A stretch of DNA of 64,000 nt, from NCBI GenBank assembly GCA_900548455.1, contig URKQ01000012.1:1-64000 (forward strand). Direction: 5' to 3'. The notes beneath the pieces are model-generated. The model had not been told where the DNA came from. It saw only the letters and a program-made list of their open reading frames with translations, and ran no database searches. This document shows, piece by piece, positions 17,182 to 25,847 of this stretch. Position 1 is the first letter of the stretch; each line of letters opens with the position of its first letter. This stretch comes from an uncultured Clostridium sp. (GTDB taxonomy: Bacteria > Bacillota > Clostridia > Clostridiales > Clostridiaceae). The position numbers were made by a program, and so were the translations under genes.

Positions 17182-18543
17182 ATGGTGGGGAAAGAAGAAC
17201 TACTTTTAGATACGTTAATCTCAAGTTTAAAAGAGGGAATTCATATTGTAGATGGCAAGGGGAAAACCATATACTATAATGATGCTATGGAAAAAATAGA
17301 AGGTGTAAAGAAAGAATATGTAATGGGAAAAGAAATTAATGAATACCTTAATGGATTAGGTGAAAAATCTACAATCACAAATTGTCTGAATAATAGAAAA
17401 ATTTATAAGGATATTGTTCAAAATTATAGCAATGAAGATGGAAAAATTATTACAAGTATCAATACTACTATTCCAGTTATAGCAGATGATAAAATTGAAG
17501 CAGTTATTGAAATTGCTAGAGATATGACTCAAATTAAGAAGCTTAATGAAACTATTTGCATTTTGGAAAATTCTAAAAAAACTGAGAAACAAAATTATAC
17601 ATTTAGAGATATTATAGGAGTTAGCTATAATTTACAACAAGAAATTATAAAGTGTAAAAGAGCTAGTATATCCAATTCATCGGTTCTTATTTATGGAGAG
17701 ACAGGATGTGGGAAAGAACTGTTTGCTCAAAGCATTCATTATGATGGAATAAGGAGGGACAAGCCCTTTATTGCAATTAATTGTGCAGCTATTCCAAGCT
17801 CTTTATTAGAGGGAATGTTATTTGGAACGGTGAAAGGTAGCTTTACAGGCGCAGAAAATAAAAAAGGATTATTCGAGGAAGCACATAGGGGAACTATCTT
17901 ACTTGATGAAATTAATTCTATGGATACTTATCTTCAATCTAAGTTATTAAGAGTGCTTCAAGATGGATATATAAGACCTTTAGGCAGTAATAGAATTATA
18001 GATGTAGATGTAAGAGTTATAGCCACAATAAATGAAGAACCAATGAGGTTAATAGAAGAAGGAAAGCTAAGAAAAGATTTTTATTATAGATTAAGTGTAA
18101 TAAAAATTAATATTCCTCCATTAAGAGAGCGAAGAGAAGACATTAAAGAACTTTGCCAGTATTTTTTAAAGTATTATAATAGGATATTATTTAAAAATGT
18201 AAGTGAAATAAGTGAAGATGTAATGAAGGGATTTATGAACTATGATTGGCCAGGTAATGTTAGAGAATTGAAAAATTCTATAGAAAGCGCTATGAATATG
18301 GTAGACATGGGTGAAATATTAACGAAGGAATGCTTTATAAATAAAATTAGTACTTTAAGGGAATCAACTACAGCTGAAGATTATACTGGAGATCTTCCTC
18401 TTGATTACTATTTAGAAAATGTAGAAAGAAAAATTATTGAGAACGAACTTTTGAAGAGTAATAATAATATCAGTAAAACGGCAGAAGGGTTAAAAATATC
18501 AAGGCAAAGTTTACAATATAAGATAAAAAAATATAATTTATAA
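17182..18543 (+). CDS. Sigma-54-dependent activator with PAS domain, probable regulator of the ornithine genes
   Basis: A 453-residue bacterial enhancer-binding protein. The N-terminal PAS domain (about 8-125) probably senses a ligand. The AAA+ domain has Walker A GETGCGKELFAQS (about 173-185), the sigma-54 contact loop GSFTGA (standard form GAFTGA), and Walker B ILLDEIN. A Fis-type helix-turn-helix ends the protein (ISKTAEGLKISRQSLQYKIK). There is no receiver domain. It lies just upstream of, and in the same direction as, a sigma-54 promoter and the ornithine oxidation operon, so control of that operon is the natural inference. GAGGTGAT precedes ATG 17182. Confidence 0.92.
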   Translation: MVGKEELLLDTLISSLKEGIHIVDGKGKTIYYNDAMEKIEGVKKEYVMGKEINEYLNGLGEKSTITNCLNNRKIYKDIVQNYSNEDGKIITSINTTIPVIADDKIEAVIEIARDMTQIKKLNETICILENSKKTEKQNYTFRDIIGVSYNLQQEIIKCKRASISNSSVLIYGETGCGKELFAQSIHYDGIRRDKPFIAINCAAIPSSLLEGMLFGTVKGSFTGAENKKGLFEEAHRGTILLDEINSMDTYLQSKLLRVLQDGYIRPLGSNRIIDVDVRVIATINEEPMRLIEEGKLRKDFYYRLSVIKINIPPLRERREDIKELCQYFLKYYNRILFKNVSEISEDVMKGFMNYDWPGNVRELKNSIESAMNMVDMGEILTKECFINKISTLRESTTAEDYTGDLPLDYYLENVERKIIENELLKSNNNISKTAEGLKISRQSLQYKIKKYNL

Positions 18544-18636
18544 AACATATTATGCTTTTATTATAAAAAATATTTTAAAAAATTCATATATTTGACTATT
18601 GATAATTATAATTACAAAAACTGCTCAATTTTAGGC

Positions 18637-18674
18637 AATATCTATGCAAAATATTTTGCATAGATATTTTTGTT
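18637..18674 (+). terminator. Perfect 32-base palindrome, probable terminator of the activator gene
   Basis: AATATCTATGCAAAAT (18637-18652) and ATTTTGCATAGATATT (18653-18668) are exact reverse complements with no spacer, followed by TTTGTTT. As RNA it would form a long hairpin with a U-rich tail. A protein-binding role cannot be excluded. Confidence 0.65.
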
Positions 18675-18753
18675 TAAAATTCAGTAATTGAACATTGTTT
18701 AAGGCTAATAGGACTAAACAAGGGTTTTAATATTTTGAATATTTTTTAAATTG

Positions 18754-18781
18754 CACCTTAAGGTGAAAAAAATTTTGCACC
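18754..18781 (+). promoter_or_regulatory. Probable upstream activator site of the sigma-54 regulator
   Basis: CACCTTAAGGTG (18754-18765) is a perfect 12-base palindrome, and a half-site TGCACC repeats at 18776-18781 (the palindrome is also preceded by TG). The palindrome lies about 110-120 bases upstream of the predicted start of transcription, a usual distance for enhancer-binding proteins. Binding is inferred. Confidence 0.6.
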
Positions 18782-18848
18782 AATAGAAGAATAAACTTTA
18801 TTTTTATTATAATAATCATTGGTTTTCATGGATAAATGAGTAAAAAAG

Positions 18849-18866
18849 TTGGCATGCAAATTGCTT
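18849..18866 (+). promoter_or_regulatory. Sigma-54 (-24/-12) promoter of the ornithine operon
   Basis: TTGGCATGCAAATTGCTT fits the TGGCAC-N5-TTGC consensus; the invariant GG (18851-18852) and GC (18863-18864) are separated by exactly 10 bases. Transcription should begin near 18875, leaving a leader of about 39 bases before ord. Only the final C of the -24 box deviates (T). Confidence 0.85.
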
Positions 18867-18913
18867 TAATAATATATAAAGAAAAAATATTTATGATAAG
18901 AGGAGTAGTGAAG

Positions 18914-19960
18914 ATGGATAAGGTAAAAGTTGTTTTATGGGGATTTGGTGCTATGGGTAGTGGAATGGCAAAGATGCTACTTACAAAAAAGGGTGTTGAA
19001 ATTGTAGGAGTATGTGATATGCATCCTGAAAGAGTTAATAAAAGTATATATGATATTTTAAAAGTAGATAGAGAAGATAGACAAGATGTTATTATAAATG
19101 GAAATATTGAAGAAGTTCTTACAGAGAGATGTTGTGATATATGTTTATGTGCTACAGATTCATTTACTAAAAATGCTTTTCCTAAATTAAAATATGCTCT
19201 TGAGCAGAAGGTAAATGTAATTTCCACAGCAGAAGAGATGTCATATCCAAGGGCACAAAACCCTGAACTAGCAGAAGAGTTAGATAAAATAGCTAGAGAA
19301 AATGGAGTTACAATCTTAGGAACTGGAATTAATCCAGGGTTAATTATGGATCTACTTGTTGTATGTTTAACAGGTTGTATGACTGATGTTACTCACGTTG
19401 AAGCTAAAAGGGTGAATAGTTTATCACCATTTGGACCAGCAGTAATGGAAGAACAAGGTGTAGGTTTAAAGGTAGATGAATTTAAGAAATTAGTTCAAGA
19501 AGGAACACTAGCAGGTCATGTTGGTTTTTCAGAGTCAGTTAATATGATAGCAGATGCTATAGGATGGAAAGTAGAAAAATTTGAGCAGCAAATGGAGCCT
19601 ATAGTAACAAAGGTAGATAGAAAATCTCCATATGGATTTGCAGCAGCAGGAGACGTGGCAGGAGTAAATATGACTGGTCAAGGGTATGTAGATGGACAAG
19701 TTAAAATTGATATGATTCATCCACAACAGATTGAACCAGAATTAGAAGGAACATACACTGGAGATTATATTACACTTAAAGGTACACCTGAAGTAAATAT
19801 GTCAATTAAACCGGAAGTTAATGGAGGATTAGGTACTATTGCAATGGTAGTTAATATGATACCAAATGTTATTAATGCAAGACCAGGTCTTAAAACTATG
19901 ATTGACTTACCTGTACCAAGAGCAATTATGGGAGATTTTAGAGATTTTATAGAGAGATAA
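18914..19960 (+). CDS. ord: 2,4-diaminopentanoate dehydrogenase Ord
   Basis: Oxidatively deaminates (2R,4S)-2,4-diaminopentanoate to 2-amino-4-oxopentanoate with NAD(P)+, the second oxidative step of ornithine fermentation. The 348-residue protein has an N-terminal Rossmann motif, WGFGAMGSGMAK, and resembles dihydrodipicolinate reductase-like dehydrogenases (GTGINPGLIMDLL). I chose ATG 18914 with AGGAG 8 bases upstream; the earlier in-frame ATG at 18836 lies before the sigma-54 start point and so cannot be on the message. First gene of the operon, followed by ortA 53 bases later. Confidence 0.93.
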   Translation: MDKVKVVLWGFGAMGSGMAKMLLTKKGVEIVGVCDMHPERVNKSIYDILKVDREDRQDVIINGNIEEVLTERCCDICLCATDSFTKNAFPKLKYALEQKVNVISTAEEMSYPRAQNPELAEELDKIARENGVTILGTGINPGLIMDLLVVCLTGCMTDVTHVEAKRVNSLSPFGPAVMEEQGVGLKVDEFKKLVQEGTLAGHVGFSESVNMIADAIGWKVEKFEQQMEPIVTKVDRKSPYGFAAAGDVAGVNMTGQGYVDGQVKIDMIHPQQIEPELEGTYTGDYITLKGTPEVNMSIKPEVNGGLGTIAMVVNMIPNVINARPGLKTMIDLPVPRAIMGDFRDFIER

Positions 19961-20013
19961 AGAGTACTATATGGCTTTTAAATGCTTTAAATAGAGGAAA
20001 GGGAGGATATGAC

Positions 20014-20307
20014 GTGATAAAAAAAGGGACTTTAGTAGAAGTTGAAAAAATTGTATTGGAATGTGAAGATAGATCACCAGCAATACCCGATGATACTAAA
20101 AAGACACCTTTAAGAATGTGGGTAAAAGGTTTCGCAGAGGAAGATTGTGAAATAGGTGATGAAGTTTTAATTGATACAATTATAGGAAGAAAAATAAAAG
20201 GAAAAGTGACTTGTAGTGAGCCATCTTATGACCATGGATTTGGAAAATATGTTAGTGAAATATCATATATAGGTAAAGAAGCAAAGGAAATGCTTTTTGA
20301 TAAGTAG
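20014..20307 (+). CDS. ortA: 2-amino-4-oxopentanoate thiolase, alpha subunit OrtA
   Basis: Small 97-residue subunit of the thiolase that splits 2-amino-4-oxopentanoate with CoA into acetyl-CoA and D-alanine. It has a compact beta-rich sequence with RSPAIPDDTKKTPLRMWVKG and a C-terminal DHGFGKYVSEISYIG, as in the Clostridium sticklandii protein (recalled). GTG start at 20014 after GGGAGGATATGAC. It lies between ord and ortB, the established gene order. Confidence 0.92.
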   Translation: MIKKGTLVEVEKIVLECEDRSPAIPDDTKKTPLRMWVKGFAEEDCEIGDEVLIDTIIGRKIKGKVTCSEPSYDHGFGKYVSEISYIGKEAKEMLFDK

Positions 20308-20325
20308 AGTTTGGAGGTGGCTTGA

Positions 20326-21738
20326 GTGAATAAATATGAAGAAGTAATGAGTAGAAAAAATGAAATAATGATTAAATCTGTGGGGATGGATTTTGAAAAA
20401 TATGAAAGTGGAAATATAGCCTTTGACTATGAAGGAATGATGAGGGATATAGGTTATTCCTTAGAGGAAATAAAGAATATTCAAGAAGAGGTTGGAGTAG
20501 GGAATACACCCCTTTTAGAACTTAAAAATATAACAGCTTTAGCACGAAAAGTTTCTAAAACTGGTAAAGCAGCTAGAATTTTTGTTAAGGATGAGAGTTG
20601 TAACCCTTCTGGTAGTTTTAAAGATAGGAGAGCATCTGTATCAGTTTATGATGCTAAGGCGAGAGGTTACAAGGGAGTGGCTTCAGCTACTTCAGGAAAC
20701 TATGGAGCTGCTGTAGCATCCCAAGCAGCAATGAGGGGACTAAAATGCATAATAGTTCAGGAATGCTATGATTCAAAGAAAGTGGGACAACCTGAAATTA
20801 TAGAAAAGGGAAGAAAGTGTGAATATCTAGGGGCTGAAGTTTTACAACTAACAGTAGGACCGGAACTATTTTATACCTACTTAGAAACTTTAGAGGAAAC
20901 AGGATTTTACAATGCATCCTTATATTCTGCATATGGAATTGCAGGAGTAGAAACTTTAGGTTATGAGATTGCTATGCAGTGTAGAGAGAAGTTAGGAAAA
21001 GATCCTGCAGCTGTAGTAGTAACTCATGCTGGAGGTGGAAATCTAACTGGAACTGCAAGAGGTCTTATTAAAGCAGGAGCAACAAATACAAAAATAATAG
21101 GAGCTTCCGTAAACTTAGAAGGACTTCATATGGCTAGTGATACAGCTTTTAATAAAAAATCCTTTACTACTGGACATACAGGCTTTGGAATACCATTTAT
21201 GGTTTGGCCTGATAGAAGTGATGTACCTAGAAGTGCTGCAAGGCCTTTAAGATATATGGACAGGTATGTAACAGTTGCTCAAGGACAAGTTTTTTATATG
21301 ACAGAGCTTTTAGCTCAACTAGAAGGATTAGAAAGAGGACCAGCAGGAAATACATCTTTAGCAGCAGCTTTCGTGCTTGCTCAAGAACTTGATGATGATG
21401 AGATAATTGTTGTCCAAGAAACAGAGTACACAGGAGCGGGGAAACACATAGTTCCTCAATTAAATTTTGCTAAGGACAACGGGATTAAAATATTAAGGGG
21501 AAATCCTATAGAAGAAATTCCAGGAGAAAATATTATTTTGCCGGAAAATCCAACTTATTTGCAAATAGATGATAAGAATTTATTTGACTATAGAAGATCT
21601 CTTATAAAAAATACAGTTAAAAATTTAAAAGAAAAAGTTTTATACGATATAGATATAGACTTCATTTGTGAAGAAACAAGATTAAATAGAAAAGATGTCT
21701 TGGAAATTTTAAATGAATTTGAAGTAGTTATTAAATAG
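20326..21738 (+). CDS. ortB: 2-amino-4-oxopentanoate thiolase, PLP-containing beta subunit OrtB
   Basis: The 470-residue catalytic subunit of the OrtAB thiolase. It has the fold of threonine synthase-type PLP enzymes: the PLP lysine lies in SGSFKDRRASV (about residue 100), followed by the TSGNYGAAVASQAA segment that binds substrate, and a glycine-rich phosphate loop AGGGNLTGTARG. The start is GTG 20326 after TTGGAGGTGGCTT, 18 bases after ortA. No other enzyme family pairs this sequence with OrtA, and the neighbours make the assignment firm. Confidence 0.94.
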   Translation: MNKYEEVMSRKNEIMIKSVGMDFEKYESGNIAFDYEGMMRDIGYSLEEIKNIQEEVGVGNTPLLELKNITALARKVSKTGKAARIFVKDESCNPSGSFKDRRASVSVYDAKARGYKGVASATSGNYGAAVASQAAMRGLKCIIVQECYDSKKVGQPEIIEKGRKCEYLGAEVLQLTVGPELFYTYLETLEETGFYNASLYSAYGIAGVETLGYEIAMQCREKLGKDPAAVVVTHAGGGNLTGTARGLIKAGATNTKIIGASVNLEGLHMASDTAFNKKSFTTGHTGFGIPFMVWPDRSDVPRSAARPLRYMDRYVTVAQGQVFYMTELLAQLEGLERGPAGNTSLAAAFVLAQELDDDEIIVVQETEYTGAGKHIVPQLNFAKDNGIKILRGNPIEEIPGENIILPENPTYLQIDDKNLFDYRRSLIKNTVKNLKEKVLYDIDIDFICEETRLNRKDVLEILNEFEVVIK

Positions 21739-21762
21739 AGTTTATGAATTGGGGGAAATAAG

Positions 21763-22128
21763 GTGAAAAGAGCAGATGATTTTGAAACAAGAAGAAAACA
21801 TTTAGCAAATTTAAGTGACGAAGAATTATATGAAAGGTTTTGGAATTTAACTGAACAAATAGCAAAACCTATGGTGGATTTAGCTTACAACAATACTTCA
21901 GCATCAATTGAAAGATCTGTACTACTTCGTATGGGATTTTCAAGTTTAGAGTGTGACAGAATTGTAGAAGAAGGAATGAAGGCAGGACTTCTAGGTAAGG
22001 GTATGGGCAATGTAGTTTTAAAGTATAGTGAACTTAAAGATATACCTTACTTAATGGCAGGAAGAGAACTGGGAGAAGGTAAGGGCTGGAATGAAGTAAG
22101 CAAGTTATTTGATGGAGGTGATAAGTAA
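21763..22128 (+). CDS. oraS: D-ornithine 4,5-aminomutase, small subunit OraS
   Basis: The 121-residue small subunit of the adenosylcobalamin/PLP enzyme that moves the delta-amino group of D-ornithine to carbon 4. The sequence starts KRADDFETRRKHLANLSDEEL and is rich in helices. It overlaps oraE by one base (TAATG), so the two subunits are translationally coupled in equal amounts. GTG start at 21763 after GGGGGAAATAAG. Confidence 0.94.
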   Translation: MKRADDFETRRKHLANLSDEELYERFWNLTEQIAKPMVDLAYNNTSASIERSVLLRMGFSSLECDRIVEEGMKAGLLGKGMGNVVLKYSELKDIPYLMAGRELGEGKGWNEVSKLFDGGDK

Positions 22129-24299
22129 TGCTAGAGCCAAATGAAAAGTTAAATGTTAAAGAGGTATTAAAGGATTTAGATAAGTATGAACCTAAAAGAA
22201 AAGGATGGCATTGGAGAGAAAAGTATGATGAGCCTATGGGTGAATTTTCTTATAGAGAAATATCTAAGCCACTAAAAAATAGCAAACCACTTCCAGCTGC
22301 TTGTAGTTTTGGCAATATTGATCCTCAACCTATGCCAGTCATCACTTCAGAAATAGCTTCTGGTAGATTTGAAGATGACCTTAGAAGAATGAGAATGGCT
22401 GCTTGGCATGGAGCAGATCATATAATGGTTATAAGAACAGCAGGACAAAGTCATTATGATGGGTTAATTGAAGGAAGTCCAGAGGGGATAGGAGGAGTTC
22501 CGATTACAAGAAAGGAACTTAGAGCTACTAGAAAAGCACTAGATTTAATAGAAGAAGAAGTAGGGAGACCAATTAATTTTCATTCCTATGTATCAGGTGT
22601 AGCAGGACCAGATATAGCAGTTATGTTTGCAGAGGAAGGGGTTAATGGAGCTCACCAAGACCCTCAATATAATGTTTTATATAGAAATATTAATATGGTA
22701 AGATCTTTTGTTGATGCTGCCGTTGCAAAACATATTATGGCATCTGTTGATATGCTTCAAATTGATGGAGCTCATAATGCTAATGCTACAGCTATGAAGG
22801 GATATAAAGTAATGCCAGAATTAATGGTTCAGCACGCAATTAATTCTAAGTTCTCTGAAATGGTTGGAATGAAACCAAGCAATATATCCTTGTCAACAGT
22901 TCCACCAACATCAGCACCGGCACCATGTATGAGAATTGATTTACCTTATGCTGTTGCTTTAAGACAACTATTTAAAAACTATAAAATGAGAGCTCAGATG
23001 AATACAAAATATATGTCTTCTTGTACGAGAGAAGCAACAGTAACTCACGTATTGAATCTTTTAATATCAGAGCTTACTTCAGCAGATATTCAAAGTACAA
23101 TAACTCCAGATGAAGGACGAAATGTACCTTGGCATTATAATAATATTCATGCCGTAAATACTGCAAAGCAATCACTAATAGCTATGGACGGTCTTAAAGA
23201 TATGGTTGAGCTTAAAGATATTGGTGAACTTCCTGAAAAGGTTAGGGAACTTAAAGAAAGAGCAATTCTTTTCTTAGAAGAAATAATAGAAATTGGTGGC
23301 TATTTTAAAGCAGTTGAAGAAGGGTTCTTTGTTGATTCAGGAGAATATCCAGAAAGAAATGGTGATGGTATAGCAAGAAAAATTAATGGTGGATTGGCTG
23401 TAGATACTGTTGTACCTAGAGATAAGGATTATTTTGCACCGGTATGCTCTCACTTTGGATATAACAATGTACCAGAAAAATTTAGTAAACCTTGTGATGC
23501 TATAGAGGGTTGTACCTTATGTAATCATGAAAAAATAGTTTATATAGATGAACTAGATGAAGAAGATAATGTTAATGTTAGACTTGATAAGGTAAAGGAT
23601 GATGGAACTATAGTTCCAGAAGTTGAATGGAAAAAGGATGGATATGTTTCAGTAACACTTTGTATTACTGAAGAAGAGAATATTGCTGAAGCAGCAGCTC
23701 TTGAAATGGGCAGACAAATGAATCTTACCGATGTTGAAGTAATTCATAAACAAGTTTTACAAGATTCAGAAGGTGTCCTTGTAGAGATTAAAGGAAGAGT
23801 CAATTTTAAAATTAAAAAAGATGAACTTAAGGTACCAGAAAAACAAAAACTTTTAGAGGATGAAGTGATGAGGGAATATGTAAGAGAAAATCCACTAAGA
23901 GTAGTTGCTGCCACAGTAGGAGAAGATGAACACTCAGTTGGACTAAGAGAAATAATAGATATTAAGCATGGTGGAATTGAAAGATATGGTATAGATGTAG
24001 TTTATCTTGGAACTTCCTGTCCAGTTGAAAAACTCATTGATGCAGCTATAGAAACAAAAGCTCAAGCTATTTTGATGAGTACAATAATTACTCACAATGA
24101 CGTCCATACAAAAAATATGGATAAGATTAATGATCTTTGTATTGAAAAAGGCGTTAGAGATAAATTCTTAATATGTTGTGGAGGTACTCAAGTTACTAAT
24201 GAGATAGCTGTAGCCCATGGAATGGATGCTGGATTTGGAAGAGGTAGTCATGGAAATAATGTAGCTTCATTTATAATTGAAACATTAATGAACAGATAG
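22128..24299 (+). CDS. oraE: D-ornithine 4,5-aminomutase, large subunit OraE
   Basis: The 723-residue catalytic subunit binding adenosylcobalamin and PLP. It has an N-terminal TIM-barrel region and a C-terminal Rossmann cobalamin domain. The base-off B12 motif DxHxxG is visible as DEHSVG (600-605, axial His602), with later LMSTII and CCGGTQ segments. From memory, the PLP lysine of the characterised enzyme lies 11 residues after the axial histidine; Lys613 (in DIKHGG) sits at that spacing here. All expected cofactor residues are thus present. It is followed by a hairpin and an ATPase gene. Confidence 0.95.
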   Translation: MLEPNEKLNVKEVLKDLDKYEPKRKGWHWREKYDEPMGEFSYREISKPLKNSKPLPAACSFGNIDPQPMPVITSEIASGRFEDDLRRMRMAAWHGADHIMVIRTAGQSHYDGLIEGSPEGIGGVPITRKELRATRKALDLIEEEVGRPINFHSYVSGVAGPDIAVMFAEEGVNGAHQDPQYNVLYRNINMVRSFVDAAVAKHIMASVDMLQIDGAHNANATAMKGYKVMPELMVQHAINSKFSEMVGMKPSNISLSTVPPTSAPAPCMRIDLPYAVALRQLFKNYKMRAQMNTKYMSSCTREATVTHVLNLLISELTSADIQSTITPDEGRNVPWHYNNIHAVNTAKQSLIAMDGLKDMVELKDIGELPEKVRELKERAILFLEEIIEIGGYFKAVEEGFFVDSGEYPERNGDGIARKINGGLAVDTVVPRDKDYFAPVCSHFGYNNVPEKFSKPCDAIEGCTLCNHEKIVYIDELDEEDNVNVRLDKVKDDGTIVPEVEWKKDGYVSVTLCITEEENIAEAAALEMGRQMNLTDVEVIHKQVLQDSEGVLVEIKGRVNFKIKKDELKVPEKQKLLEDEVMREYVRENPLRVVAATVGEDEHSVGLREIIDIKHGGIERYGIDVVYLGTSCPVEKLIDAAIETKAQAILMSTIITHNDVHTKNMDKINDLCIEKGVRDKFLICCGGTQVTNEIAVAHGMDAGFGRGSHGNNVASFIIETLMNR

Positions 24300-24301
24300 T
24301 T

Positions 24302-24351
24302 AATTTTAGGGGAGTTACAAAGAGTTTTGCAACATCCCCTAAAATTTTCTT
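24302..24351 (+). promoter_or_regulatory. Terminator-like hairpin inside the ornithine operon
   Basis: AATTTTAGGGGA (24302-24313) and TCCCCTAAAATT (24335-24346) form a perfect 12-bp stem followed by TTCTT. It probably reduces read-through into the ATPase and racemase genes or stabilises the upstream message. Effect inferred. Confidence 0.7.
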
Positions 24352-24396
24352 AATGCTCTAAATGCAAATAGAGACTTTTTAATAAGGGTGATGAAA

Positions 24397-25725
24397 ATGA
24401 AGGTAGAATATTTAATAGCTGAAATCGGTAGTACCACTACAGTTGTAACGGCATTTAACTTTCGCCAAGGTGTAAAGATTGTAGGTCAAGGTAAGGCTTT
24501 TACAACAGTTTTAGAGGGAGACGTAACAATAGGGTTAAAAAATGCAATTAAAGATTTAGAAGAGATTCTAAATGAAAATATTGAATATGAAAAAATGATA
24601 GGTACTAGTAGTGCTGCTGGGGGACTAAAGATTACAGTTCATGGTTTAGTACAAGATATGACAGTTAAAGCAGCAAAGGAAGCAGCTTTAGGAGCTGGTG
24701 GAATTATTAAGATGATTACAGCTGGAAGACTAAGAGATAGTGAAGTAAATAGAATAAAAAGATTAAATCCTAACCTTATTATGATAGCGGGAGGAACTGA
24801 TTATGGGGAGAGGGATACAGCTCTTTATAATGCAGAGATAATAAGAAAAGCAGAGTTTAATATGCCTGTACTTTATTGTGGCAATGTTGTAAATCAAGAA
24901 GACGTAAGAGAAATTTTTTATGATAGACAACTTTATGTAATTGATAATGTGTATCCTAAGGTAGATGAACTTAATGTTGAACCAGCAAGGGCTGTAATAC
25001 AAAAAGCCTTTGAAGAAAATATCGTAAAGGCTGGTGGAATGGATAAAATAAAAACTATGCTAGATGGTAGTATAATGCCTACACCAGGAGCAGTTATGGA
25101 AGCAACAAAGTTATTATATGAATTCTTAGGAGATGTAATGGTAATTGATGTAGGAGGAGCTACAACGGATGTTCATTCTGTGACTGAAGGCAGTGTGGAG
25201 GTTTTAGATATTTTAGTTACTCCTGAACCTAAAGCTAAAAGAACTGTAGAAGGAGATCTGGGAGTTTATATTAATAAGGAAAATGTAATTGATCTTTTAA
25301 ATGACTTTGAACTTGAGGGAAAAAGTAAGGAAGATTTTATAAATAATATAAAACCTATTCCTAAACTTGAGGAAGAAAAGTATTATAGTAGAATTCTTAC
25401 AAAAAAAGCTGTAAATGTTGCAGTAGATAGACATGTGGGATATATAAAGAGAATATATGGTTCCAGTAGAAAATATAGTGCCTATGGAAAGGATTTATCA
25501 AAGGTAAAGTATATTGTTGGTACTGGTGGCGCACTTACACGTCTTGGCAAAGGAGAAGAAATATTAGAGAGCATAAAAGATTATAAGGGTGACATAACTA
25601 TGAGACCTACGGGAGACTCTAAGATATTACTAGATAGTAAGTATATTATGGCCTGTGCAGGTGTGCTTAGTAGAGAAAATAAAGAATATGCTCTTGAATT
25701 ATTAAAGTATAGTTTAAATATTTAG
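24397..25725 (+). CDS. GlmL/MutL-related ATPase of ornithine degradation
   Basis: A 442-residue protein of the ASKHA ATPase fold, related to GlmL/MutL next to glutamate mutase. Phosphate loops are seen in AEIGSTTTVVTAF (N-terminus), VIDVGGATTDVHSV (about residues 250-263) and GTGGAL near the C-terminus. By analogy it may reactivate the B12-dependent aminomutase by swapping damaged cobalamin, though no direct proof for the family is known to me. Three in-frame starts are possible (GTG 24388, ATG 24391, ATG 24397); the last has the best spacing from AAGGG. Confidence 0.88.
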   Translation: MKVEYLIAEIGSTTTVVTAFNFRQGVKIVGQGKAFTTVLEGDVTIGLKNAIKDLEEILNENIEYEKMIGTSSAAGGLKITVHGLVQDMTVKAAKEAALGAGGIIKMITAGRLRDSEVNRIKRLNPNLIMIAGGTDYGERDTALYNAEIIRKAEFNMPVLYCGNVVNQEDVREIFYDRQLYVIDNVYPKVDELNVEPARAVIQKAFEENIVKAGGMDKIKTMLDGSIMPTPGAVMEATKLLYEFLGDVMVIDVGGATTDVHSVTEGSVEVLDILVTPEPKAKRTVEGDLGVYINKENVIDLLNDFELEGKSKEDFINNIKPIPKLEEEKYYSRILTKKAVNVAVDRHVGYIKRIYGSSRKYSAYGKDLSKVKYIVGTGGALTRLGKGEEILESIKDYKGDITMRPTGDSKILLDSKYIMACAGVLSRENKEYALELLKYSLNI

Positions 25726-25847
25726 ATAAAATATTAAGAAAATTAAGAAGATATTTTAAATTGTATAAGTATGTGATATATTGTTTATTGAGGTAAATTG
25801 TTGTAAAACAAAGAAAAATAGGGTTTTGCGTGGAAGGGGGCTTTATT

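Noticed and set aside
18836..18913. Longer N-terminus for ord starting at ATG 18836
   Set aside because: This start lies upstream of the sigma-54 promoter's predicted transcription start (about 18875), and the added residues do not belong to the family. ATG 18914 has a good ribosome binding site.
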